A stretch of DNA of 29,204 nucleotides from Verrucomicrobiota bacterium (GTDB lineage Bacteria > Verrucomicrobiota > Verrucomicrobiia > Limisphaerales > UBA9464): positions 1 through 29,204 of the forward strand of contig JAPLUH010000513.1 in the NCBI GenBank assembly GCA_026397675.1, in the 5' to 3' direction. The notes under the pieces were generated by a model. The model did not search any database, was not told where the DNA came from, and saw only the letters and a list, made by a program, of their open reading frames with translations. Made by a program: the position numbers and the translations under genes. Of this stretch, positions 17,224-24,184 are shown in pieces. How positions within the stretch are numbered: the first letter of the stretch is position 1; every line of letters starts with the position of its first letter.

Positions 17224-17921
17224 AGACCAAGACACTCAAGCTCCCCCAAGTCATTGCGGTCGACGGTCCCAGCGCGTCGGGCAAGGGGACCTTGTCCCGT
17301 CGGATGGCACGCGAATTGGGCTATATCTACGTCGATTCGGGAGCCATGTACCGGACGCTGGCCTGGTATTGTCTGCAGCGGCAAATCCGACTCGAAAAGC
17401 CCATGACTGAGGTCGATGAAAAGGCCGTCATTCGCCAGCTTCGCAGTTGGAAATGGGAGCTCCGAGTGATCGACACTCAGGCATGGATCCACGTCGATGG
17501 ATACTTCCCGGCGAAGGAGATTCGTACCGATGTCGTCGAGAAGGCAGTCCCGGTCGTCGCACAAATCGGCAAGGTTCGGGACTGGATGGTCGCCCGACAG
17601 CGGGACTGTTCGGCCCTCGGGCCGCTCGTCATGGAGGGACGCGATATCGGCACCGAAGTGTTCCCGTTGGCTCCAGTGAAATTCTTTCTCGAAGCCGATG
17701 CCGAAGAGCGTCAGCGCCGGATTACCGACCGTGGGGGATCCACTGATGGAGCCTGGCGAGACAGCATGGACATTCACCGCAAGAAAGGGGCACTGATTCC
17801 GGCCCTCGATTCTGTCCGCATCAACAACACCGGACAAACCCCGGACGAGACCTTTGCCGTGCTGATGGGCCATGTCCGCGAGCGCCTCGGGTCCCGTCTG
17901 GAGAATCCGAAGCAGGGATGA
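17220..17921 (+). CDS. cmk: Cytidylate kinase
   Basis: Phosphorylates CMP and dCMP with ATP in pyrimidine nucleotide recycling. Walker A is GPSASGKGT at residues 16-24; the CMP-binding part has YVDSGAMYRTLA, and MEGRDIGTEVFP begins at M138. The LID-like segment RQRRITDRGG follows. At 233 residues it is of usual size. The ATGA overlap with aroA shows translational coupling, and the next gene starts only 4 bases after the stop. Confidence 0.95.
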   Translation: MKTKTLKLPQVIAVDGPSASGKGTLSRRMARELGYIYVDSGAMYRTLAWYCLQRQIRLEKPMTEVDEKAVIRQLRSWKWELRVIDTQAWIHVDGYFPAKEIRTDVVEKAVPVVAQIGKVRDWMVARQRDCSALGPLVMEGRDIGTEVFPLAPVKFFLEADAEERQRRITDRGGSTDGAWRDSMDIHRKKGALIPALDSVRINNTGQTPDETFAVLMGHVRERLGSRLENPKQG

Positions 17922-17925
17922 GTTG

Positions 17926-19608
17926 ATGGCTCCGACCCCTCGAACGATGCGGATCGGGTGGCTGATCAAGCTGCTACTGGGATGGGTCTGGATTGGCTCC
18001 TGTGTCGCCGAGGCCGCGGGCAATGAGGTGTTGGTCATCTACAATGCACAGATGCCCGCCTCCGAGGCGGTGGCCCGGCATTATGCCCAGCGGCGGTCGG
18101 TGCCAGACTCTCAACTTTTGGGTCTTCGCCTTTCCGAATCGGGGACCATTTCTCGTGCGGACTATGTTTCTGGGATTCAGGAACCGGTCCGTAAGTATCT
18201 CGTTGAAAAAGGCTTGGCGGAGTGGGTGCCTGATTCCAGTGCGCCCTTGCCGGGTCGCAAGGCGACGGCTCGGAATCGCCTACGGCTGATCCGCTCGGAA
18301 ATTCGCTACCTGCTTTTGTGCTATGGGGTGCCGTGGTGCATCCCTCATGACTCGTCGATGCGCAGTGAAACAGAGGGCATCCCTGCCCAATTTTTGCGCA
18401 ATGACGCCTCGGTGGACGATGAGCTGGCCTTGCTACCTCGGCTGGGTTTTAACGATCCGATAGCGACCTCCCCCAATCCTGTGGTTGGGGCCACCAATGC
18501 GGCCCAAATTCACCCCACGAATGGCGTCTTCATGGTGACGCGGTTGGACGGACCCACGCCGGAGATCGCTCGGGGCCTGGTGGACAAGGCGCTGGAAGCC
18601 GAGTCTCGGGGATTGTGGGGGCATGCGTACATTGATTTGCGGGCCATTACCAACGGGCCTTACGGGTGGGGCGATCGGATGATCACCAATGCAGCGGTGG
18701 CCGCCAAACGGCTCGGATTTGAGACCTTCGTCGACAATCAACCGGCGAGCTTGGGAGTCGGATATCCTCTCAGTCAGGTGGCTCTCTATGTTGGCTGGTA
18801 CGACAGTGGGGTGACCGGACCGTTCTACCGGGCCAGCGTCGAATTCCTCCCCGGGGCCTTCGCCTACCACTTGCATTCCTTCAGCGCGGCCAACCTTAGA
18901 TCGGCCTCCGAAAACTGGGTGGGCCCGCTCCTAGCCCGCGGAGCCACCGCCAGCATGGGTTGTGTGGCTGAGCCTTATTTGGAGTTCACCCCCAATCCGG
19001 CCATGTTCCTCGAGCGTTGGGGATACGTCGGGATGACCCTGGGCGAAGCGGCGACCGCGGCGCACCCGGTGCTGTCCTGGCAGACAGTGGTAGTGGGCGA
19101 TCCGTTGTACCGCCCGTTCGGCCGCCCGCTGGCCGACGATGGCAAACGCCTGGATGATGCCAACGATCCGAGGACTGCCTATGCGCTGGTCCGCAACGCC
19201 AACCTTCAAGTCATGGCGGGCCGCCCAGTGGAAGCAGTGCGGGACCAGCTCGAGGGACAACGCTGGGCCACCAATCACGCGGTCGTGGCCGAGAAAATAG
19301 GACGTCTTTACTGGTCAGGTATTCGGGTCCGCAGGGCTTTGGAGTGGTATGACACGGCCCTGAGTCTGACCAATGCCACGCCGATGCAACGCCGCCGCCT
19401 GCTGCTGGACAGCATCGAGGCCCATCGAGTCCTCGGGCAACCGGCCGAGGCGTACCGGTGTCTGGAACAACTCATTGTCACGTCGCCTCCGGATGTCGAC
19501 CGTCAGGAGCTGCGCATCCGTCAATTGCAGTTCGCCCGTGAGATGCGGGATGTGGAAAAAATCACCGTCGTTTCCAATGAAGTTCAGCGCCTGGGTGGGA
19601 AGCGGTGA
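17926..19608 (+). CDS. TIGR03790-family exported protein
   Basis: Predicted exported 560-residue protein resembling TIGR03790, a family of unknown function found in Acidobacteria, Planctomycetes and Verrucomicrobia. The N terminus has a signal peptide (about 8-30: MRIGWLIKLLLGWVWIG, then a small-residue cleavage zone). The core has the recurrent phrases VLVIYNAQMPAS, YLLLCYGVPW, VALYVGWYDSG, GAFAYHLHSFSA and TVVVGDPLYRPFG. The last 150 residues are helical and TPR-like. The ATG at 17926 was chosen over the upstream open frame because AGGGA lies 9 bases before it and it follows the cmk stop by 4 bases; ATG 17947 is possible. Its stop overlaps the GTG of the next gene. What it does, and why it sits behind cmk, is unknown. 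Confidence 0.83.
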   Translation: MAPTPRTMRIGWLIKLLLGWVWIGSCVAEAAGNEVLVIYNAQMPASEAVARHYAQRRSVPDSQLLGLRLSESGTISRADYVSGIQEPVRKYLVEKGLAEWVPDSSAPLPGRKATARNRLRLIRSEIRYLLLCYGVPWCIPHDSSMRSETEGIPAQFLRNDASVDDELALLPRLGFNDPIATSPNPVVGATNAAQIHPTNGVFMVTRLDGPTPEIARGLVDKALEAESRGLWGHAYIDLRAITNGPYGWGDRMITNAAVAAKRLGFETFVDNQPASLGVGYPLSQVALYVGWYDSGVTGPFYRASVEFLPGAFAYHLHSFSAANLRSASENWVGPLLARGATASMGCVAEPYLEFTPNPAMFLERWGYVGMTLGEAATAAHPVLSWQTVVVGDPLYRPFGRPLADDGKRLDDANDPRTAYALVRNANLQVMAGRPVEAVRDQLEGQRWATNHAVVAEKIGRLYWSGIRVRRALEWYDTALSLTNATPMQRRRLLLDSIEAHRVLGQPAEAYRCLEQLIVTSPPDVDRQELRIRQLQFAREMRDVEKITVVSNEVQRLGGKR

Positions 19609-19982
19609 TTCATTTGCAGGTTCCTCGTGTTGCTATGACCCCTGAAGCCCTCCGACATCTCGCCGAATCGGATCTCGTGATGGGTGGCCTCATCCAAAAA
19701 ATCGGTGCCTGCACCTTGAAGCCCGAGCCTCAGCGAACTCCCTTTGAGTCGCTGGTCCGCGCCGTGGCCCACCAGCAGTTGCACGGCAAGGCGGCCGAAA
19801 CGATTTTGGGGCGGTTTCTTGCGCGATTCCCTGGCCGACGCTTTCCCCGGCCAGAGGACCTGGAATGGGTCACCGATGCGGACCTTCGATCCTTCGGTTT
19901 CTCGGGTTCCAAGGCGGCCGCTATCCGCGATATCGCCGCCAAGGCGATGGATGGTACCGTGCCCACTTCGCGTTCCGTGTGA
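19605..19982 (+). pseudogene. AlkA-like DNA-3-methyladenine glycosylase, N-terminal remnant
   Basis: The first part of a base-excision-repair glycosylase of the HhH-GPD superfamily. Residues before the break match the family's N-terminal helices: FESLVRAVAHQQLHGKAAETILGRF, then GFSGSKAAAIRDIAAKAMDGTVPT. After this the frame reads only three or four more residues to TGA at 19980. GTG 19605 overlaps the preceding stop as GTGA; ATG 19635 gives a more typical start. The helix-hairpin-helix and catalytic Asp segment that should follow is absent, so the product could not excise bases. It is the last gene of the tyrA-aroA-cmk run. Confidence 0.8.
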
Positions 19983-20125
19983 CCTATGGGCACGAGGCTC
20001 AACCTCGGCCGAAGGAGTTGTTGGCCTTTGGTGAACGCTGGCGTCCGTTTCGAACGACTGCGGCCTGGTACTTATGGCGGGCTGCCGATGCCGCGAAGCT
20101 TGTAGCCAAGGTCCCGAAACATTGA
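19973..20125 (+). pseudogene. AlkA-like glycosylase, C-terminal remnant in another frame
   Basis: In a different frame from the N-terminal piece, the sequence from 19973 reads FRVTYG, then PKELLAFGERW, then AAWYLWRA. This matches the last 45-50 residues of AlkA-like glycosylases and ends at TGA 20123. The two pieces abut at about 19971-19973. I estimate that 45-50 codons of the active-site region are missing, and the deleted length is not a multiple of three. Confidence 0.72.
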
Positions 20126-20128
20126 AGG

Positions 20129-20151
20129 GGTGGTTTGGTAGGCAAACCACC
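20129..20151. terminator. Hairpin terminator between convergent alkA remnant and WYL gene
   Basis: A perfect 9-bp stem, GGTGGTTTG (20129-20137) with CAAACCACC (20143-20151), has a 5-base loop and lies in the 40-bp gap between two convergent genes. It may work in both directions. The flanking T-tracts are weak on both strands. Confidence 0.6.
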
Positions 20152-20165
20152 TTCTGCCATCGCTG

Positions 20166-21170
20166 TCAGGGCTTCGGGACTTTGGGATAGTTCTTCACTA
20201 GGGCCTCGGCGGTCTCGCGGAGGATGGTCACCAGCTCGGGCGGACTGAGCACGGTGGCTTGAGCCCCCCAACCCAAGATCCATCGGCTAATTTCCTCAAG
20301 GCTTCCAAGTCGGAGATGGATCTCCACCCCGCGGTCGGGAAGTTCAGTCAGCGTCTGCGAGGGATGCCACCGCTTCTCGCGAATGTAGTCGGCCACGGCC
20401 CGCGTGAAGCGGATACGGACTTCGAAGTCTCCGGTGCGCGAGTACACGCCGAAGCTGTCGCTTAAATGTCGTTCGAGCGCGAATTTGGCCGGGCGCTGGA
20501 AGGTCTTTCCGGTCGGTTCGGCTTCAGCAATCCGGGAAGGCACAAAGGTTCGGATGGCCTTGCGAAGATGGTCGTGTGCGAAGAGGTACCAGTCTCCATT
20601 CACATTGCCGATGTGGTAGGGATCTACGGTGCGCTCCTCCAGGGCCGCGCCGGGTTTGCGATAGGTCAGGCGGAGGGTTTTGCCGGCGGCGGCCGCCTGC
20701 GCTAGTCGATCGATGATCCCCAGGTCCACGTTGGGCTCGGCGGTGGTTCGGAAGGAAATGGTCTGTGTCCATTCAGCCAAATTCAGAGAGACGGTGTCCG
20801 GCAGCGAACGCTCGAGTTTCTTGAAAGCGGTGAGGAGTCGTTTTTCGAAAGGCGTGCCGCGGTATTGCTGAAGCGCCTTCTCAGCGACCACTAATGCGAA
20901 GAGCTCTCCCTCTGTGATTTGTAGGGTCGGGAATGCATCGACCGGTTCGGTGTAATAGAAACCATAACGCTGGGCGCTGTAGTTGATGGGCAAACCCATC
21001 CGGTCGCGCATGAAATCAATGTCCCGCTGGATGGTCTTGGTGCTCACCTCGAACTCGCGGCTGAGGAACGACGCGTTCGGATGCTTGCCCGATGCGATGG
21101 CGGTGTGGATGCGCATCATCCGCTCCAACGGCGGTCGGGACATGGGCAGTTCATGCACACTCTTCTTCAT
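20166..21170 (-). CDS. WYL-domain transcriptional regulator (YafY type)
   Basis: Cytoplasmic regulator with an N-terminal DeoR-like winged helix-turn-helix (about residues 20-75, with FLSREFEVSTKTIQRDIDFM) and a WYL domain whose name motif is W194-Y195-L196. A WCX-like C-terminal extension follows (about 245-325, with EVRIRFTRAVADYIREKRWHPSQ). WYL domains bind small ligands or nucleic acids and often control DNA-damage or defence genes; the target here is unknown. ATG 21170 was kept, but ATG 21143 (starting MSRPPLERM) would give a typical family N terminus. A TGCTGT-N6-ACAGCA dyad lies 8 bases upstream of ATG 21170. It is divergent from the kinase-MurQ gene. Confidence 0.88.
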   Translation of the reverse strand: MKKSVHELPMSRPPLERMMRIHTAIASGKHPNASFLSREFEVSTKTIQRDIDFMRDRMGLPINYSAQRYGFYYTEPVDAFPTLQITEGELFALVVAEKALQQYRGTPFEKRLLTAFKKLERSLPDTVSLNLAEWTQTISFRTTAEPNVDLGIIDRLAQAAAAGKTLRLTYRKPGAALEERTVDPYHIGNVNGDWYLFAHDHLRKAIRTFVPSRIAEAEPTGKTFQRPAKFALERHLSDSFGVYSRTGDFEVRIRFTRAVADYIREKRWHPSQTLTELPDRGVEIHLRLGSLEEISRWILGWGAQATVLSPPELVTILRETAEALVKNYPKVPKP

Positions 21171-21177
21171 CCAGAGA

Positions 21178-21195
21178 TGCTGTTCTCAGACAGCA
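21178..21195. promoter_or_regulatory. Dyad TGCTGT-N6-ACAGCA upstream of the WYL regulator
   Basis: A perfect 6-bp inverted repeat with a 6-base spacer lies 8 bases upstream of the WYL gene start and about 100 bases before the divergent kinase-MurQ start. The position suits an autoregulatory operator, or an RNA hairpin over the ribosome site. It may also be chance. Confidence 0.35.
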
Positions 21196-21296
21196 GGAAT
21201 GCCAACCCCGGACCGGCTCGGGTTTGATCGCTGGACGCGCAGTTCGTCGCGCTTTGCGCTTTTGTCCTGAGGCACCCCGGTCTTCCAATTCAACCC

Positions 21297-23135
21297 ATGA
21301 CGGATCCGGAGTCCAAAGCGGTCATTGGTATCGAATGCGGCGGCACTCGCACTGTGGCCTTAGCGGCGGCGGTGGGTGCCAGACAACCGTTGGCCCGGAT
21401 CGAATCTGGACCGGCCAATTTGCGGCTGACTTCAGACTCCGATTTGCAGTCCCACTTCGAGTCCTTAAAAACTCGTCTACCAGAACCGGTGGCCATCGGC
21501 ATCGGCATGGCTGGAGTGAGGACCGAAGAAGATCGGCAACGGTTGCGCGCCTGCGTGGCGAGGGTCTGGCCATCCGTGCCGGTCCGCGTCGATCACGACC
21601 TGGTGAGTGCGCTCGAGGCAGCCTCCTTGGATGCGATAAATCTGGTGGATGTGCGGGTGATCCTCTTGAGCGGCACGGGTTCTTGCTGCTTTGGCCGGAA
21701 TCGACGGGGAGTAACGGCCAAGGCCGGCGGATGGGGGCACCAGTTGGGAGATCAGGGCAGCGGTTTTGCCATCGCTTACGCCGGATTGCGCGAGGCCATC
21801 CGTCAGCTCGAACAGACCGGTCGTATGGGATCCCTCGGTCGCCGACTTCTCAAGGCTTCTGGCCTCAAAGACCCCGAAGCCTGGGTGGGCTGGATGCAGT
21901 CGGCTTCCAAGCGTGAGGTCGCCGCTTTGGCGCCGGAGGTGTTCGCGGCGGCGGCTCACGGCGACCCGAGAGCTCATCAAGTCATCGAGCGGTGCCTGGG
22001 CGAGTTGCTCGAGTTGGCCTTGGTCTGTGCCGCGCGATTGGACCGGACGGGCAAGGCTCGGGTAGAATTTGTGTTGGCGGGCAGTGTCTTCTTGCGTCAA
22101 CCGCGATGGCTTCCCCACATCGAGAGCGTTCTTCGGGCGGTGCGACCCCAGTCCGTGATCCGATCCTTGGAACGGGAATCGGCCTGGGGTGCGGTGGTCC
22201 TCGCGGAGCAGGCCTTGGCCTCAGGCGAAGGCTCGAAGGTGTCCACAGTCCTAACCCCGGGATTGGCGGTTCCTCCACCCGTCCCGCGACCCGAATCGAC
22301 TGGGGTTTCCCCGACGGAGTTGCGGAACCCGCGTTCTCGGCATCTTGATCGGATGCCTGTCAGCAAGGCCATCGACTTGATGGTGTCTGAAGACTCACAG
22401 GTCCCCGAGATCATTGGCCGGCACCGGGTGGCCTTGGCTCGATTGATCCGCCTTGCCGAGGCTGCCATCCGCAGCGGAGGACGGTTGATTTACCTGGGCG
22501 CGGGCACCAGCGGCCGCCTCGGGGTCTTGGACGCCAGTGAATGTCCTCCCACCTTTCGGACCCCGCCTGAGTGGGTTCAGGGCATTATGGCCGGCGGCGA
22601 GAAGGCCTTGCACACGTCGGTGGAAGGCGCTGAAGACGACGCCGGGGCAGGGGGTGAAGCCCTTCGTCTCCGGAAAGTTTCATCAAAGGATGTGGTGGTG
22701 GGCATCGCTGCTTCTGGAAGGACCCCTTATGTCTGGGGAGGATTGGCTGCCGCCCGTGAAGCCGGAGCTCGAACCGCGTTGCTCTGCTTCAATCCGAACC
22801 TGAAATTCACCCGAAGCCTCCGGCCGGATGTTGTCCTGGCCATCGACGTCGGCCCCGAGGTGCTCACCGGGTCGACCCGACTGAAGGCGGGCACCGCCAC
22901 CAAGCTTGTCCTCAACATCCTCAGTACCCTCACCATGGTTCGCCTCGGCAAGGTTGAGGAGAACCTCATGATCGACCTCAACCCCTCCAACGTAAAACTG
23001 CGCGATCGGGCCCTCCGCATTGTCCAAGAGTTGACCCACGTCGCCCCCGAAGTTGCTCGAACCGCCCTGGAAGGCTCCGGTTGGCGGGTCCAAGCCGCCG
23101 TTCAGACTCTCCGCCAAAAGCAGTCCCACCGTTAA
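21297..23135 (+). CDS. murQ: Fusion of BadF/BcrA-type sugar kinase and MurNAc-6-P etherase (MurQ)
   Basis: A 612-residue fusion for peptidoglycan recycling in the cytoplasm. Residues 1 to about 310 form an ASKHA-fold kinase of the BadF/BadG/BcrA type, as in GlcNAc kinase and Clostridium MurK. It has phosphate-1 motif GIECGGTRT (11-19), phosphate-2 motif LSGTGS (124-129) and AGGWGHQLGDQGSG (143-156). A Pro-rich linker (about 318-342) leads to a complete MurQ from R343. This has RNPRSRHLDR, the SIS-type core GAGTSGRLG (401-409), DASECPPTF with E415, and EGAEDD with E446. The 31-residue spacing of E415 and E446 equals that of the catalytic Glu83 and Glu114 of E. coli MurQ. The inferred sequence is MurNAc to MurNAc-6-P to GlcNAc-6-P plus D-lactate. 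The start is ATG 21297. Confidence 0.92.
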   Translation: MTDPESKAVIGIECGGTRTVALAAAVGARQPLARIESGPANLRLTSDSDLQSHFESLKTRLPEPVAIGIGMAGVRTEEDRQRLRACVARVWPSVPVRVDHDLVSALEAASLDAINLVDVRVILLSGTGSCCFGRNRRGVTAKAGGWGHQLGDQGSGFAIAYAGLREAIRQLEQTGRMGSLGRRLLKASGLKDPEAWVGWMQSASKREVAALAPEVFAAAAHGDPRAHQVIERCLGELLELALVCAARLDRTGKARVEFVLAGSVFLRQPRWLPHIESVLRAVRPQSVIRSLERESAWGAVVLAEQALASGEGSKVSTVLTPGLAVPPPVPRPESTGVSPTELRNPRSRHLDRMPVSKAIDLMVSEDSQVPEIIGRHRVALARLIRLAEAAIRSGGRLIYLGAGTSGRLGVLDASECPPTFRTPPEWVQGIMAGGEKALHTSVEGAEDDAGAGGEALRLRKVSSKDVVVGIAASGRTPYVWGGLAAAREAGARTALLCFNPNLKFTRSLRPDVVLAIDVGPEVLTGSTRLKAGTATKLVLNILSTLTMVRLGKVEENLMIDLNPSNVKLRDRALRIVQELTHVAPEVARTALEGSGWRVQAAVQTLRQKQSHR

Positions 23136-23292
23136 TACACAGAGAAGCCTACCCCCTCGTTGGTTTATCTCGTCCGTTTGGCGTGTCTCTATCCGGGGAA
23201 GTGGCTGTAAAATTACCCGGCGCTCAAATCGCATTTGCCAATAGACCGTCAGGGTGTTTTTTCTATGGCCTACTATTTTCTGGGGCAACGCG

Positions 23293-24063
23293 ATGAATCC
23301 CACGGTCATAAATGGTTTAGCGATCGGGCTGTTGGTCAGCTTCGGTATGGTGATCGGCATTGCCGTTGTCTTTGCCACGTTGTATCGGCGTCACCTTCGG
23401 GCACTGCGGATGACCCAGCGTTGGCTGGATCCACTCACGCCCCTCGTCGGTTCCAGTCGATCAATATTGACCTTGCCGATGCCCCATCGCTGGATGGCCA
23501 TTCGCAGCTCTAATACCGCGTTTCTTCGCGAGATACTGCACATCGGGCCTGAGGAGGGTTCCCCATGGTCCGAGGCTTTGGTGCGGTTCCGCGAACGGGT
23601 GATATTTATTTCGCCGCCCTGGCGCGGTTGGTCGCTGGTGGTTGGTGCGGCCATCCCGGACCCCGCCGCGGATATCGATCAGCTCTACCGGTTTCTCTCT
23701 GGCCTGAGCCGCGAGGTCGGAGAAGTTCAGTTTTTCTCCGCCGACCGGGTGCTCAATCACCATGCTTGGGCCTGGCTTCGGGAGGGCAATGTGGTTCGAG
23801 CCTATGCCTGGGCCGGTGAGACCTTGTGGAGTCAGGGGGACTGCACCTTGGATGAACGACTCCTGGGCCTCACCGCTCACGATTACGGGGAAGCCGTCGA
23901 AGGACCGGGTAGTTGCGGAGGTCCCTCCGAGCAACAGAATGCCGAGAGAGTGGCGTTGCTGGCGCGTCGTTGGAGCCTGGATCCGGCCGAGGCCAGCGCC
24001 TACTTTCTTGCTCTGGAGGCCTCCTCCCGCATTCGCCGCGAGGGTCCCGATGAGACCGATTGA
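23293..24063 (+). CDS. Membrane-anchored protein of unknown function
   Basis: A 256-residue protein I do not recognise. One transmembrane segment lies near the N terminus (about 6-30, GLAIGLLVSFGMVIGIAVVFA) followed by basic YRRHLRALR, so the bulk is probably cytoplasmic by the positive-inside rule. The soluble part contains NHHAWAWLREGNVVRAYAWAGETLW, a phrase seen in scattered uncharacterised bacterial proteins, and a Ser/Gly-rich loop before a C-terminal helix. ATG 23293 was preferred over GTG 23254, which would add 13 hydrophobic residues. The 157-bp gap upstream shows no clear promoter or terminator. The next gene starts 121 bp downstream on the same strand. Confidence 0.75.
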   Translation: MNPTVINGLAIGLLVSFGMVIGIAVVFATLYRRHLRALRMTQRWLDPLTPLVGSSRSILTLPMPHRWMAIRSSNTAFLREILHIGPEEGSPWSEALVRFRERVIFISPPWRGWSLVVGAAIPDPAADIDQLYRFLSGLSREVGEVQFFSADRVLNHHAWAWLREGNVVRAYAWAGETLWSQGDCTLDERLLGLTAHDYGEAVEGPGSCGGPSEQQNAERVALLARRWSLDPAEASAYFLALEASSRIRREGPDETD

Positions 24064-24184
24064 CCTCCCCTCAGCGCTTTGGATGAGAACCTGCCGGGCC
24101 CGATCCTTTCTCGGGACTTGAAGGCGAATCAATCAGGGTTAAGACTTTGGTCGGCGGCTCTCCCAAACCCGCCACCCCTAGGCC

